NCBI GenBank assembly: GCA_947378965.1
Contig: CANCMG010000017.1
Coordinates: forward strand, 1-54,967
Origin: Alcaligenaceae bacterium
GTDB lineage: Bacteria > Pseudomonadota > Gammaproteobacteria > Burkholderiales > Burkholderiaceae_B
Length of the DNA: 54,967 nucleotides
Direction of reading: 5' to 3'
The notes under the pieces: generated by a model
Told to the model about the DNA's origin: nothing
The model's input: only the letters and a program-made list of their open reading frames with translations
The model's database searches: none
Translations under genes and position numbers: made by a program
Part shown: one piece after another, positions 43,091 to 53,127 of the stretch
How the letters are laid out: the number at the start of each line of letters is the position of its first letter
How positions within the stretch are numbered: position 1 is the stretch's first letter

Positions 43091-43232
43091 AAATCAACAG
43101 GCAAGCAAAACAAGGGAGTCGCGGTCTTGAGGGCGAACGCTAACTCTATCGCTATGTGGACTCCGGCCTCGTTGATTGAGAGAGCAGGCGTGAGTGTAAC
43201 AAGTGCCCAGACTTTAATGTCCAAAGTACCGA

Positions 43233-44132
43233 TTAGCCCCGAGGGTGATGCTGCGCGTGCAAGCTTTTAAGACGCTCGCGCGCTACATGGGTATAAATTT
43301 GCGTGGTTGAGATATCAGAATGCCCCAGCAGCATCTGCACCACGCGCAGATCTGCCCCATGATTCAGCAAATGTGTGGCGAACGCATGCCTCAAGACGTG
43401 AGGCGAGAGTGGCGCATTGACCCCCGCCAAGACTGCGTATTTCTTGATGAGCAACCAAAAGGATTGTCGCGTCATGGGCGCGGCACGCGCCGTCACAAAC
43501 ACTGCGGGAGTGGTTCTTTGCCCAAGCAACTGCGGGCGCGACTCAGCCATGTAGCGCGTAATCCAGTGCGCCGCCTCGGCGCCTAACGGTACCAAACGGT
43601 CTTTGCCACCTTTGCCCTGTACGACGCGCACTACCCCATCACTTAAACTCACTTCGAGCACCCCGACCCCGACTAGCTCTGACACCCTTAGGCCTGTGGC
43701 GTAGAGCACCTCGAGCATAGCGCGATCCCGCAGGCCCCTTGCAGTGTGCACCGGTGGCTGCTGCAGCAAAGCCTCGACCTGCGCCTCAGACAAGGTTTTA
43801 GGGACACGCAAGGGCTGACGTGCCGTGGTCAGTTGCAAACAAGGGTCATCCACCACGCGCTGATGACGCAACGCCCACAAGTAATAGCGACGCAAGGTCG
43901 CCAAGCGTCGATTCGCGGTGCTTGGCTTGGTTTGCGCATGTTTAGCCGCGAACCAGGCCTCGATATCGCCGCCCGCGGCCGCATCTAACTCAAGGCCACG
44001 CTGCTCTCTCAGCCACTCTTCAAAGCCGATTAGATCTAACCGATAGGCTGCGAGCGTATTGGCAGCCAAGCCATCTTCAAGCCAAACAGCATCAATGAAC
44101 TCACCAATCGAGGCGGATTCTGTAGAGGTCAT
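43233..44132 (-). CDS. xerD: Tyrosine recombinase XerD
   Basis: 299 aa; with XerC resolves chromosome dimers at dif. The N-terminal SAM-like domain contains LAANTLAAYRLDLIGFEEWL. Catalytic residues are in ATGLRVSELVG (Arg about 150), HVLRHAFATHLL (His and Arg), LLGHSDISTTQIYTHV (His and the nucleophile Tyr). Full length for the family; nothing suggests a phage integrase despite the tRNA beside it. Confidence 0.95.
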   Translation of the reverse strand: MTSTESASIGEFIDAVWLEDGLAANTLAAYRLDLIGFEEWLREQRGLELDAAAGGDIEAWFAAKHAQTKPSTANRRLATLRRYYLWALRHQRVVDDPCLQLTTARQPLRVPKTLSEAQVEALLQQPPVHTARGLRDRAMLEVLYATGLRVSELVGVGVLEVSLSDGVVRVVQGKGGKDRLVPLGAEAAHWITRYMAESRPQLLGQRTTPAVFVTARAAPMTRQSFWLLIKKYAVLAGVNAPLSPHVLRHAFATHLLNHGADLRVVQMLLGHSDISTTQIYTHVARERLKSLHAQHHPRG

Positions 44133-44369
44133 GTCAACGGGCCAGCAACACGCTAGTCAGAGCGGCACAGCTCGGGGGACAACGCAGGGCAGCCGACGCA
44201 AGCGCCCTCGTATCAACGTGATCATTCATTCACCAAAACCCCTTTTTTATCGCCATCAGTGCACCGTCCTGCCTCGCCAACCGAAACTTTACAACGCGTG
44301 GCCCTTTCACTTTGTACAGCAAACGCTGAATGATGGACAATGGCGAGACTCAACCCTTATAGCCACCCA

Positions 44370-45263
44370 ATGAATGTCGCACTGTTGGTCTTGCCTGATT
44401 TCTTGCTGATAGGTTTTGGCTGGCTGCTGCATCGTAAGTTCAGTTTCACCCGCGAGTTTTTTGCTAGCCTCGAAAAGCTCATCTATTACGTCTTGTTTCC
44501 TGCATTGCTATTTCAGTCGATCGTCCGCGTGCCGATCACGGTCAGTAGCGCAGCGGATCTATTTTTGGCGACTGCAAGCGTGGCAGCAATCGGCGTCGTG
44601 CTGTCGTGGCTGGCTTTGCCTTTTTTGCGGCCCACCGCTCTAGCCATGGCCTCGGGCGCCCAATGTGGCTATCGGTTCAACACATACATCGCGTTAGCGT
44701 TGGCGCCAAGCTTAGCCGGTGCGGCTGGGCAAACGACCATGGCGCTGATCATCGGGTTTGCCGTACCACTTGTGAACCTGGCTGCGGTGTACGCCCTGGC
44801 ACGTCAACAAGGCTCGGGCTTGTTCGGTGCGTTACTGCGCAACCCTTTGCTCATGTCGACTGTTGCAGCGCTTATATGTAATTTTGCAGGCTTGCAGTTG
44901 CCGCAACTTGTCGATACGCTCTTGATTCGCCTGGGCGGCGCGTCGATTGCGCTTGGCATCCTATGCGTTGGCGCAAGTTTGACCTGGCAGCCTGGTCAAA
45001 CACAGTTTTCGCTCATCGGCTGGATGCTCACCGTCAAACTGCTATTGCTGCCTGCCTGTGCATGGTTCATCGCAGATTGGCTAGGGCTTGATCCACTGAA
45101 ACGGCAGATGATTATCTTATTTGCTGCGATGCCGCCTGCAACCGGCGCTTACGTCTTGGCAGTGCGTATGGGCGGCGATGGTCGTCTGGTGAGTTTAATG
45201 ATTTCGATCGGCATTCCGCTTTCAGCCTTGACGCTTCCGCTCTGGCTGTTGTTCATCGCTTAG
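44370..45263 (+). CDS. AEC family transporter (auxin efflux carrier-like)
   Basis: About 297 aa with roughly ten hydrophobic segments. LPDFLLIGFGWLLHRKFSF at the start, YYVLFPALLFQSI near residue 45 and the central QCGYRFNTYIALAL fit the AEC/PIN-like permease family, which exports or imports small organic anions in bacteria. I start at ATG 44370 because members begin right before the first helix; ATG 44340 would add ten hydrophilic residues. The 237-bp gap to xerD holds no convincing gene. The substrate is unknown. Confidence 0.85.
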   Translation: MNVALLVLPDFLLIGFGWLLHRKFSFTREFFASLEKLIYYVLFPALLFQSIVRVPITVSSAADLFLATASVAAIGVVLSWLALPFLRPTALAMASGAQCGYRFNTYIALALAPSLAGAAGQTTMALIIGFAVPLVNLAAVYALARQQGSGLFGALLRNPLLMSTVAALICNFAGLQLPQLVDTLLIRLGGASIALGILCVGASLTWQPGQTQFSLIGWMLTVKLLLLPACAWFIADWLGLDPLKRQMIILFAAMPPATGAYVLAVRMGGDGRLVSLMISIGIPLSALTLPLWLLFIA

Positions 45264-45315
45264 CAAACGACACGTGCCTCAAACGCCTGATCTAACCGAG
45301 TCGCGTTTAATGTAT

Positions 45316-45378
45316 CTAACATTTATGATTCGTTGGATGACGATCCGTCAACCTAACTCCCCGGCTTAAACGCCGAGG
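45316..45378 (+). promoter_or_regulatory. Series of hairpins in the tsaE leader
   Basis: Three potential stem-loops follow one another: AATGT/ACATT near 45309-45323, GTTG...CAAC around GGATGACGATCC at 45332-45352, and CCCCGGC (45359-45365) with GCCGAGG (45372-45378). The last stem contains the only GAGG before tsaE, 13 bases from the ATG. Confidence 0.35.
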
Positions 45379-45391
45379 TTTCACTCGCAAA

Positions 45392-45964
45392 ATGATGACA
45401 GCCCCGCTCTCACAATTGACACTTGACTTGCCAGACGAAGCCGCCACCGAGGCGCTTGGCCAAGCCGTGGCCGTCGTGGCGGCAGAACTTAGCCTAAATG
45501 CCGCTGGCACGCTGACGCCGAGCCCAACTGCCCAAGGCAGAATTCATCTTCAAGGCGAACTCGGTGCGGGTAAAACCGCCTTGGTTCGGGCTTTTTTGCG
45601 GCACTGCAATATTTCTGGCCGAATTAAAAGTCCAAGCTACGCACTACTTGAGTCTTATGAAGTTTCTAACTTATACTTGTATCATCTTGATTTTTATAGA
45701 TTTAGCGATCCTGCCGAATGGCTAGATGCGGGGTTTCGTGATCTGTTTAAAAACAAGGCACTGCTGTTGATCGAATGGCCTGAGCGGGCCGGCGATTTGC
45801 TCAGTGCGCCAGACTTGTTAATTCAATTGGCTTACGCCGGTGCAGGTCGACAAGTCACGCTCAAAGCATTCACTGATAAAGGGATTCGATGGCTCACCGC
45901 TTTGCCTCAGACCGCGACAAGGTATCGTCGCCCGCCCGAGCGCTCAGCCGACGACGCCTCTTAG
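45392..45964 (+). CDS. tsaE: tRNA threonylcarbamoyladenosine biosynthesis ATPase TsaE
   Basis: 190 aa. Works with TsaB, TsaC and TsaD in t6A modification of ANN-decoding tRNAs. Walker A is GELGAGKTALVRA at about residue 56; SPSYALLESYE, LYHLDFYRF and LLIEWPER are the family blocks. Two adjacent ATGs (45392, 45395) are equally possible. The C-terminal 30 residues, arginine-rich, lie beyond the usual core and overlap the amiC start by 76 nt. Confidence 0.93.
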   Translation: MMTAPLSQLTLDLPDEAATEALGQAVAVVAAELSLNAAGTLTPSPTAQGRIHLQGELGAGKTALVRAFLRHCNISGRIKSPSYALLESYEVSNLYLYHLDFYRFSDPAEWLDAGFRDLFKNKALLLIEWPERAGDLLSAPDLLIQLAYAGAGRQVTLKAFTDKGIRWLTALPQTATRYRRPPERSADDAS

Positions 45965-47253
45965 GCGCTGCGTCCACCCTTTTATTGCTACCACTCATCC
46001 CGCGCGTAGCAATGGCCGCGCGCCTACTTGCCGTACGCACTTGGCCAGCAGAAGAGTACACACGCGTCACCCTCGAACTTGATAGCGAACTTAAAGCCGA
46101 ACACTTCACGCTAGACACCCCGCATCGTATGGTGGTGGATATCCAAGGTATTGACATCACACCCGGACTCAACGAGTTAGTGCGTAAAGTGCGCACGGAC
46201 GATCCCTACATCAGCAGTTTGCGTGTGGCGCAAAATCGCCCGAATGTCGTACGGATTGTGTTTGACCTTAAACAGGCGATTGCCCCGCAGGTCTTCACGC
46301 TGAAACCCGCGGGTGACTACAAGTTTAGGCTCGTGCTCGACTTTTACCCGAAGGTCGCGCAAGACCCACTCGCGGCGCTATTGAAAAATAATCCACAAAA
46401 AATCGAAGAAGATCCGCTTGCGCAGATTCTCGCCGACATCGGTCGCAACCCTAAGGGCGCGGCGATGGCGAGCCTGCCCGTGCTACCCAGTTCGATCGCT
46501 CCTCCCACCAGCGGTAACAACCTCACTCCATACAAACAAGAACGCGGTCGTCGAGTCGTAACGATTGCCTTAGATCCGGGACATGGCGGCGAAGACCCTG
46601 GCGCCATTGGCAAGGGTGGCACACGTGAAAAAGACGTCGTACTCTCGATCGCGCAGAGACTCAAAGCAAAAATTGATGCGACCCCCGGAATGCGTGCCTA
46701 CCTAACGCGCGATGGTGATTATTTCGTACCGTTACATGTCCGCGTTGAAAAAGCCCGACGCGTCAAAGCAGACCTGTTTGTCTCGATTCATGCAGACGCC
46801 TTTGTGCGACCCACTGCAGGCGGCAGTTCAGTCTATGTCTTATCGGATGGTGGCGCCTCGAGCACCGCAGCGCGCTGGCTAGCCGATAAAGAAAACGCCG
46901 CAGACTTGATCGGCGGTATTAACTTAAATGTTCAAGACCCAAGATTAGCCAAGGTTCTGCTAGATCTATCGACAACCGCTCAAATCAAAGATTCGACAAC
47001 CATTGCCAACACGATGCTCGGTGAACTCAAGAACGTTTACCGCTTGCACAAACCCCAGGTCGAACACGCTGGCTTTGCCGTCTTAAAAGCTCCAGACATA
47101 CCTTCAATCTTGGTTGAGACAGCCTTTATCAGTAACCCAGACGAAGAGCGCATGCTGCGCAATGGTGCCGATCAAGAAAAGTTTGCGGTCGCCCTGCTTG
47201 GTGGTATCTCGCGTTACTTTTCTGCCAACCCTCACTTAGCCTCAATCGGGTAA
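45889..47253 (+). CDS. amiC: N-acetylmuramoyl-L-alanine amidase AmiC
   Basis: 454-aa periplasmic amidase that splits septal peptidoglycan during cell separation. A Tat signal (LSRRRLLGAAST, residues about 19-30) precedes an AMIN domain (about 45-150) that directs it to the septum. The Amidase_3 domain begins VTIALDPGHGGEDPGAIG, with further zinc or catalytic residues in REKDVVLS, FVSIHADAF and VETAFISNPDEE. Long overlap with tsaE suggests coupled translation. The tsaE-amiC-mutL order is widely conserved. Confidence 0.95.
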   Translation: MAHRFASDRDKVSSPARALSRRRLLGAASTLLLLPLIPRVAMAARLLAVRTWPAEEYTRVTLELDSELKAEHFTLDTPHRMVVDIQGIDITPGLNELVRKVRTDDPYISSLRVAQNRPNVVRIVFDLKQAIAPQVFTLKPAGDYKFRLVLDFYPKVAQDPLAALLKNNPQKIEEDPLAQILADIGRNPKGAAMASLPVLPSSIAPPTSGNNLTPYKQERGRRVVTIALDPGHGGEDPGAIGKGGTREKDVVLSIAQRLKAKIDATPGMRAYLTRDGDYFVPLHVRVEKARRVKADLFVSIHADAFVRPTAGGSSVYVLSDGGASSTAARWLADKENAADLIGGINLNVQDPRLAKVLLDLSTTAQIKDSTTIANTMLGELKNVYRLHKPQVEHAGFAVLKAPDIPSILVETAFISNPDEERMLRNGADQEKFAVALLGGISRYFSANPHLASIG

Positions 47254-47284
47254 CACCTCGACGCCCTGAGCGCCCTGTCTGCCA

Positions 47285-47364
47285 AGGCAACAGCCGTTGA
47301 GTGATCGGTTGCCTGAATCATCACAATTCACCTGAATTCAGGTTCGCCATACGCTAGGCAACCG
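47285..47364 (+). promoter_or_regulatory. Competing stem-loops in the amiC-mutL gap
   Basis: AGGCAAC (47285-47291) and CGGTTGCCT (47306-47314) can pair; alternatively CGGTTGCCT pairs over nine bases with AGGCAACCG (47356-47364). Inside the larger loop is a perfect 14-bp palindrome ACCTGAATTCAGGT (47330-47343). Confidence 0.5.
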
Positions 47365-47375
47365 AGGAAATTGGC

Positions 47376-47492
47376 ATGTCGCAAGAGTCGGCTCACTACA
47401 CAAGCGCGCAAAGCTCTAAAATGCAAGCTTCTTTCTCATCGCGCCTGCCATGTCAACACACCGCCCGATCTGTCCCTTGCCTGATTTATTGA
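47376..47492 (+). CDS. Possible leader ORF overlapping the mutL start (38 aa)
   Basis: ATG at 47376 follows GAGGAAA (47364-47370), a better ribosome binding site than any before mutL. The 38-codon product (starting [15 protein letters not shown]) has no recognisable features and ends inside mutL in another frame. It may be a coupling or leader peptide, or chance. Confidence 0.25.
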   Translation: MSQESAHYTSAQSSKMQASFSSRLPCQHTARSVPCLIY

Positions 47493-49366
47493 TTAGCCAA
47501 ATCGCGGCGGGCGAAGTCATTGAGCGTCCGGCATCCGTCCTAAAAGAGTTAGTCGAAAATGCAGTCGACTCAGGCGCGCAGTCGATTGAAGTGCGCCTTG
47601 AAGCTGGCGGCATTCGCCGCATCGCTGTCATTGATGATGGCAGCGGCATCCGCGCCCAAGAGCTCTCACTCGCACTGACGCGCCATGCCACCAGTAAAAT
47701 TACCTCACTTGCCGAACTTGAGTCGGTGGACTCGATGGGCTTTCGCGGCGAAGCCTTGGCATCCATTGCCGCGGTCTCACAATTAACGATTACGTCGCGC
47801 ACCCGCGATGCCGCGCATGCCTTCAGCTTTGAAAGCGGCATGACCGAGCCTGTCGCGGCTGCGGGCGCCTTGGGCACCACCGTTGAGGTCAAATATTTAT
47901 TTGATGCTGTGCCCGCACGGCGCAAATTTTTACGCGCCGAAGCCACTGAGTTTGGCCATTGCATCGACGCGATTGAACGAGTGGCGCTAGCGTTTCCTGA
48001 GATTGGTTTTCGGGTGTTTCATAACGAACGGGCTGTCCGCCAATGGCTACCCGCCTCTGCCCTGCAGCGCATCAGTGATGTGCTTGGCTCTGAATTCAAC
48101 GAGCACGGCATCGAGGTCAATGCGCAAGGCGGCCCCATGTCGATCATGGGGGTGACCACACGCCCAACGGCCGCACGCGCACGTGCCGATCGACAATTTT
48201 TATTTGTCAATGGTCGTCACGTACGCGATCGCACCGTATCGCATGCTATTCGCAGCGCCTACGCCGATGTCTTGCACGGCGATCGTCAACCTGCCTTCGT
48301 GTTATTTTTGCAAATTGATCCGCTAGCGGTTGATGTCAACGTGCACCCTGCTAAACACGAGGTCAGGTTTCGCGACACGGGTGCTGTACATCGCTTCGTC
48401 GCGCAAACCATCACGCAAGCCTTAGCGGGCACTGCAGGCACCCATCAAGTTTCGCAAGGTGATCACGGCACAACGCTTGGTGCGTTTGCGATGCCACTGA
48501 ACGCCGGCGTGATGCCTAGTGGCACTTGGCCCAATGGCGCAACTCGTGAGGGCTTAGCGGCACAAGGCTTCGCGGCCACGGGTGCTAGCTCAAGCGCGGC
48601 GTTCGCGGCACCTGGAGGTGCTCAAGCCTTTACACCGCGCTGGAACCCCGGTGCCCAAGCCGCCTTCGCCCTGCGCGAGCCTACCTCCAATGGCCTTGAA
48701 CAACCCGGCGCCTGGAAAGCACTTTATCAGCCGCTTGATGACACCCACAAGACTGGCAGCAACACGACTGAAAATAACGAAACTTGGCCCTTAGGCCGTG
48801 CCTTGGCGCAAATACACGGCATTTATATCTTGTCTCAAACGTCTTCAGGGCTGGCGTTGATTGACATGCACGCCGCGCACGAGCGGGTGGTCTACGAGCA
48901 ACTCAAAACGGCTATCGACGCGCAAACCTTACCGCAACAAACGCTCTTGGTACCGGTGGTGTTTCGCGTCACCGACAAAGAACTCGCACTCGCCGAAGAA
49001 TGCGCCGAGCAACTTAGCGCACTTGGCTTTGAGCTGGCCGCCGCCGGCCCACAATCCATGACCTTGCGTTCAGTGCCGGCCATGCTTGCCCGCGGCGATC
49101 TCGAGGCCTTGGCGCGCGGTGTACTACGCGACATCGAACAGGTGGGCGCTAGTCGCTTACTGACTGAACAACGCAATACCTTACTGGCTACTATGGCGTG
49201 TCACGGCGCGGTGCGCGCCAATCGACAACTGACCCTCGAAGAAATGAACGCACTCTTGCGTCAGATGGAGCAAACCGAACGCGCAGATCAATGCAATCAC
49301 GGGCGCCCAACCTGGGTGCACTTTAGCGTGTCAGATCTCGACAAATTATTTTTACGAGGTCAATGA
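47450..49366 (+). CDS. mutL: DNA mismatch repair protein MutL
   Basis: 638 aa. GHKL ATPase motifs are plain: [47 protein letters not shown]. After about residue 330 comes a Gly/Ala-rich linker; the C-terminal dimerisation domain starts near [12 protein letters not shown] and contains DMHAAHER. The QATDENGR-type endonuclease motif of non-methyl-directed MutL, DQHA(X)2E(X)4E, is represented here by [12 protein letters not shown], so endonuclease function is possible. It overlaps miaA by ATGA. Confidence 0.96.
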   Translation: MSTHRPICPLPDLLISQIAAGEVIERPASVLKELVENAVDSGAQSIEVRLEAGGIRRIAVIDDGSGIRAQELSLALTRHATSKITSLAELESVDSMGFRGEALASIAAVSQLTITSRTRDAAHAFSFESGMTEPVAAAGALGTTVEVKYLFDAVPARRKFLRAEATEFGHCIDAIERVALAFPEIGFRVFHNERAVRQWLPASALQRISDVLGSEFNEHGIEVNAQGGPMSIMGVTTRPTAARARADRQFLFVNGRHVRDRTVSHAIRSAYADVLHGDRQPAFVLFLQIDPLAVDVNVHPAKHEVRFRDTGAVHRFVAQTITQALAGTAGTHQVSQGDHGTTLGAFAMPLNAGVMPSGTWPNGATREGLAAQGFAATGASSSAAFAAPGGAQAFTPRWNPGAQAAFALREPTSNGLEQPGAWKALYQPLDDTHKTGSNTTENNETWPLGRALAQIHGIYILSQTSSGLALIDMHAAHERVVYEQLKTAIDAQTLPQQTLLVPVVFRVTDKELALAEECAEQLSALGFELAAAGPQSMTLRSVPAMLARGDLEALARGVLRDIEQVGASRLLTEQRNTLLATMACHGAVRANRQLTLEEMNALLRQMEQTERADQCNHGRPTWVHFSVSDLDKLFLRGQ

Positions 49367-50310
49367 GTTTGCCCTCTGTGGTGCCACTCATTTGCTTAGC
49401 CGGGCCAACAGCGTCTGGCAAAAGCGCGGCCGCGCGCGCGATTGCTCAGCGCTGGCCGGTTGAAATTATTAACGTTGATTCAGCAACCATCTACCGCGGC
49501 ATGGATATCGGTACGGCCAAGCCCACTGCACAAGAGCGTGCTGAAGTCACTCATCACTTACTCGACATTCTTGATCCTGCCGACAGTTATTCAGTTGCAA
49601 GCTTTCGACGCGAGACCTTGCAATGCGTGCGTGACATTCAAGCGCGCGGTCACCTGCCCCTGTTAGTGGGTGGCACGATGATGTATTTCAAAGCCCTGCG
49701 TGATGGCTTGAACGACTTGCCCGCTGCCGATCCAGAGATTCGCAAGGCACTTGAGGCCCGTGCGGCAGCCGAGGGTTGGCCGGCGATGCATGCCTGGCTA
49801 AAAACTATTGATCCAATCACCGCGCAGCGCCTGTCACCGAACGACAGTCAGCGCGTTGGCCGGGCCCTTGAAATCTGGCAAATTAGCGGGCAGCCCATGT
49901 CTGCTCTGTTAGGCGCCACACAACCGGCCGACGAACCCGTCGCGACCATCACGTTAAGCCTCGAACCACTTGAGCGCAGCCTGCTACATACGCGCATCGC
50001 CGAGCGCTTTGATCAGATGCTTGAACTCGGCCTATTCGCAGAGGTGCAAGCGCTGCATGCGCGTGGCGATTTGCATCCGGGGCTGCCTTCAGTGCGCTGT
50101 GTAGGGTATCGGCAACTGTGGTCAGTGCTCGAGGGCGAACTCGACTTAAAACTGGCTAGAGAGCAAGCCATTTCAGCCACCCGTCAATTGGCAAAGCGTC
50201 AAATTACTTGGTTGCGCAGTCAACCCGACCGGAAAATCATCGACGCCTGCTCACCGAACGCAAGCGATCAGGTGGTGCAACTGGTCGCCAAACTTACTGG
50301 TCAACCTTGA
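49363..50310 (+). CDS. miaA: tRNA dimethylallyltransferase
   Basis: 315 aa; adds dimethylallyl to A37 of tRNAs reading UNN codons. P-loop GPTASGKSA is at residues 14-22; [18 protein letters not shown] and [13 protein letters not shown] are diagnostic. The usual DSxQ/VYR motif appears as DSATIYR. It starts within mutL and its end overlaps a convergent Bug gene by 17 nt. Confidence 0.96.
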   Translation: MSLPSVVPLICLAGPTASGKSAAARAIAQRWPVEIINVDSATIYRGMDIGTAKPTAQERAEVTHHLLDILDPADSYSVASFRRETLQCVRDIQARGHLPLLVGGTMMYFKALRDGLNDLPAADPEIRKALEARAAAEGWPAMHAWLKTIDPITAQRLSPNDSQRVGRALEIWQISGQPMSALLGATQPADEPVATITLSLEPLERSLLHTRIAERFDQMLELGLFAEVQALHARGDLHPGLPSVRCVGYRQLWSVLEGELDLKLAREQAISATRQLAKRQITWLRSQPDRKIIDACSPNASDQVVQLVAKLTGQP

Positions 50311-51262
50311 TACCAGCGTCTCGAATCGCCTTGCCCCAAAAGTCATAGTCTTTCGCAATCAAGGTCGCAAACTCTTGCGTCGTACCATGCAAGGGGGCAA
50401 GCCCAGCCTCATTCAATTTTTTATCAATGACGGGATCAGACATTGTTTCGATCATTGCCTTGGCAAGCGTCGCCACGACCGCCGCAGGTGTTTTTGGTGG
50501 TGCTAACACGCCTACCCAAGAGGGCGCTGAGACGTTTGTGCCTTGTTCAATGAGGGTTGGAATATCTTTGATCAGTTCAAGGCGTTCGGGCGCCACGATA
50601 CCAAAAGGGATCAGCCGATCTTTAAAGCTATGCGCCAATAACACCGGCATCAGCGTCAGATCCACCTGACCACCCACCACCGCTTGCGCGGCAGGCGCAG
50701 CTCCTTGATACGGCACGTGCAACATTTCAGTCTTGGCCACCAGATTAAACTGGGCCATCGCGATATGACCCGCGCTACCATTACCCCAACTCGAAAAACT
50801 CAGCTGCTGTTTTTTGGCCAACACTAACAGTTCGGGTAGATTTTTAGCTGGCAACCCAGGTCGCCCCATCAACACAAAGTTGACAATCGCTGTTGGGGCG
50901 ACCGGAACAAACTGTGCCGAGACAAATTTTGCGTTTGGATACAACGCTGGATAACGCGAATAGGCGTCAGTACCCGACATAATCAAGGTGTAACCATCGG
51001 GTGCGGCGTTAAAGACGATCTCAGTGCCGACGGCGCCATTTGCACCAGGTTTATTCTCGATCACAATGGGCTGCCCAAGCTTGTTGCCCAAGGCAGTGAC
51101 CATCACGCGGGCCGCGATATCAGAACCGCCGCCAGGAGGATACGGCACAACCAGCTTGATGGGTTTAGTGGGCGCCCACGCTGCGGACGTCTGTGCCAAG
51201 GCTAGCGCTGGTAATGTGCCGACTGCGAGGGCAACGCAAAATGCACGGATGGCGGAATACAT
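50294..51262 (-). CDS. Bug-family periplasmic substrate-binding protein
   Basis: 322 aa with a signal peptide ([20 protein letters not shown], cleavage near ALAQT). [22 protein letters not shown] and [24 protein letters not shown] are the family blocks. It lies three bases after purM on the same strand and would be cotranscribed with it, an odd pairing that probably reflects insertion rather than shared function. Orphan, with no TctAB genes. Ligand unknown. Confidence 0.92.
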   Translation of the reverse strand: MYSAIRAFCVALAVGTLPALALAQTSAAWAPTKPIKLVVPYPPGGGSDIAARVMVTALGNKLGQPIVIENKPGANGAVGTEIVFNAAPDGYTLIMSGTDAYSRYPALYPNAKFVSAQFVPVAPTAIVNFVLMGRPGLPAKNLPELLVLAKKQQLSFSSWGNGSAGHIAMAQFNLVAKTEMLHVPYQGAAPAAQAVVGGQVDLTLMPVLLAHSFKDRLIPFGIVAPERLELIKDIPTLIEQGTNVSAPSWVGVLAPPKTPAAVVATLAKAMIETMSDPVIDKKLNEAGLAPLHGTTQEFATLIAKDYDFWGKAIRDAGIKVDQ

Positions 51263-51265
51263 TGG

Positions 51266-52312
51266 TTACACCACAACCGTTTGCGCCGTACCTTCTGCAC
51301 ATTCACGAATGTCACCCAACTGATACACCGTTTCGCCCTGTGCGCGCAACGCAGCGCTAATGGCTTGCGCATGCTCAGGTGCCACAACGGCAACCATCCC
51401 AATGCCGCAGTTAAACACGCGATACATTTCGGCATCGGCCACGCCACCCTGCTGTTGCAACCAAGAAAAGAGCTGCGGCATTTGCCAGGTATCGCGCTGC
51501 AAATGCGCTTGCAGGCCCGCCTGCAAAATACGTGGCACGTTATCGAGCAAGCCACCGCCGGTAATGTGGGCCAAACCTTTGATCTTGCCTTCAAACTGCG
51601 CTAGTACCGCGAGCACTGGCTTGACATACAAATGGGTAGGAGCCATCACAACATCACCCAAGGGCTGACCATGAAAATCTTGTTCAGGTCGCGCACCGGC
51701 GCGTTGCAAAATCTTGCGTAACAGCGAAAACCCGTTTGAGTGCGCACCACTTGAAGCCAAGCCCAACACCACGTCGCCAGGCTGAATCGATTTGCCATCG
51801 ATCAGTTTGGATTTTTCGGCGGCACCCACTGCAAAGCCCGCCAAATCGTATTCACCATCAGGATACATGCCTGGCATTTCGGCTGTTTCTCCGCCAATCA
51901 AGGCGCAACCCGATAGTTCGCAACCACGCGCGATGCCACCGACAACCTGAGCAGCCACATCGACCGACAATTTGCCACAAGCAAAATAATCCAGAAAAAA
52001 CAGGGGCTCGGCACCCTGCACCAAAATATCGTTGACACTCATGGCAACCAAGTCGATGCCGACCGTGTCATGGCGTTGCCAGTCGAAGGCGAGTTTGAGC
52101 TTTGTACCGACACCATCAGTGCCCGAGACTAAAACGGGCTCTTTATAGCGCTTGGGCACTTCAAACAACGCACCAAAGCCACCAATCCCTGCCAGAACAC
52201 CCTCGCGCATTGTGCGCGCGGCCAAGGGCTTGATGCGATCAACGAGCGCGTCTCCGGCGTCAATATCAACGCCCGCATCGCGGTAAGTGAGGGGTGCTTG
52301 TGGTTGCGTCAT
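51266..52312 (-). CDS. purM: Phosphoribosylformylglycinamidine cyclo-ligase
   Basis: 348-aa AIR synthetase, fifth step of purine synthesis. [45 protein letters not shown] and [11 protein letters not shown] are characteristic. The gene is divergent from hda; GGTATAAA about 50 bases upstream on the minus strand may be its -10 region and overlaps the candidate hda promoter. Confidence 0.97.
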   Translation of the reverse strand: MTQPQAPLTYRDAGVDIDAGDALVDRIKPLAARTMREGVLAGIGGFGALFEVPKRYKEPVLVSGTDGVGTKLKLAFDWQRHDTVGIDLVAMSVNDILVQGAEPLFFLDYFACGKLSVDVAAQVVGGIARGCELSGCALIGGETAEMPGMYPDGEYDLAGFAVGAAEKSKLIDGKSIQPGDVVLGLASSGAHSNGFSLLRKILQRAGARPEQDFHGQPLGDVVMAPTHLYVKPVLAVLAQFEGKIKGLAHITGGGLLDNVPRILQAGLQAHLQRDTWQMPQLFSWLQQQGGVADAEMYRVFNCGIGMVAVVAPEHAQAISAALRAQGETVYQLGDIRECAEGTAQTVVV

Positions 52313-52373
52313 AAGAAAAAGCCAAGGTTATGTGACAATTGCGGAGATTTCCCCGTGTTTATACCTAATTTTA

Positions 52374-52389
52374 CGATGAGTCGATGAGT
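52374..52389 (+). repeat. 8-bp x2 duplication of the hda start region
   Basis: CGATGAGT occurs at 52374-52381 and again at 52382-52389. The first ATG (52376) opens ATG-AGT-CGA-TGA, whose stop overlaps the hda ATG at 52384. Confidence 0.85.
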
Positions 52390-53100
52390 CGGCAGTTACT
52401 TCTAGAGATCATCCCCGCGCCGGGGCCCACTTTGAACAACACCGTTGTGGGGGCAAACACGGCTGCAATCGAGGCGGCAAGCGGGCTCGCGCCCGGTCGC
52501 GCCCTCTACCTCTGGGGCCCACCGGGGGCCGGACGCAGCCATGTTCTGCGTGCCATTGCCGCTGAGAAATCGTCGATTTTCTTTGATTTAGCGATATCGG
52601 CCGCTGAAATCATGGCTTGGGCGACCCGACCACTTTCGGGCTCAGACCTCAAATTGGTCTGCGTCGATGACGTCCAGGACATGGCCCCCGAACAGCAGGC
52701 CAGCGTATTTGCCCTGTACAATCGCTGGCGCGAACTGGCTGCAACAGAACACGCTTTTGCACTAGCTGTCACGGGCGACCGTGCACCCATGATGCTGTCG
52801 CTGCGCGAAGATTTACGTACGCGTTTGGGTTGGGATTTGGTCTTTCGCCTCGACCCACTGTCTGATCAAGAAAAATTCGAAGCGATACAAATTTATGCCC
52901 AGCGACAGGGCTTACCACTATCTGCAGAAGTGCTTGACTGGACATTGACCCATTATTCACGCGATATTCGTCAACTGTTTGCCCTCGTCGATGCGCTTGA
53001 TCGTTATTCGTTATCAAAGCACCGCAGCGTCACTGTGCCGCTCTTGCGCTTGATGCTTGCAGATCGCGATTTTTTGCAGTCCTCTATTCCTTTTGCCTGA
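52384..53100 (+). CDS. hda: DnaA regulatory inactivator Hda
   Basis: 238 aa; a short DnaA-like AAA+ protein that, with the sliding clamp, stimulates ATP hydrolysis by DnaA. The P-loop is LWGPPGAGRSHVLRA, with Arg in place of the usual Lys as in Escherichia coli Hda; CVDDVQDM is Walker B and the lid region carries YSRDIRQLFALVDALDRYS. The N-terminus RQLLLEIIP resembles the clamp-binding QL(S/D)LP motif of Hda. No Shine-Dalgarno is visible; a TATACC at 52360-52365 would give a very short leader. Confidence 0.93.
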   Translation: MSRQLLLEIIPAPGPTLNNTVVGANTAAIEAASGLAPGRALYLWGPPGAGRSHVLRAIAAEKSSIFFDLAISAAEIMAWATRPLSGSDLKLVCVDDVQDMAPEQQASVFALYNRWRELAATEHAFALAVTGDRAPMMLSLREDLRTRLGWDLVFRLDPLSDQEKFEAIQIYAQRQGLPLSAEVLDWTLTHYSRDIRQLFALVDALDRYSLSKHRSVTVPLLRLMLADRDFLQSSIPFA

Positions 53101-53127
53101 CCTTTACGTTGTGAATAACACCTACCT

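Noticed and set aside
43016-44132. tRNA plus tyrosine recombinase as the edge of an integrated element
   Set aside because: The recombinase is a standard XerD, no duplicated tRNA end was seen, and flanking genes are housekeeping.
44059-44373. Plus-strand ORF of 104 codons between xerD and the AEC gene
   Set aside because: It overlaps the start of xerD on the opposite strand, has low-complexity basic composition and no recognisable motif or ribosome binding site.
45359-45378. IS200/IS605 end or omega RNA
   Set aside because: Only one imperfect hairpin resembles such ends; there is no TnpA or TnpB gene or remnant nearby.
47450-49366. MutL extended upstream in frame
   Set aside because: The conserved N-terminal motif begins a few residues after the ATG at 47450, as in other MutL proteins, so no extension is needed.
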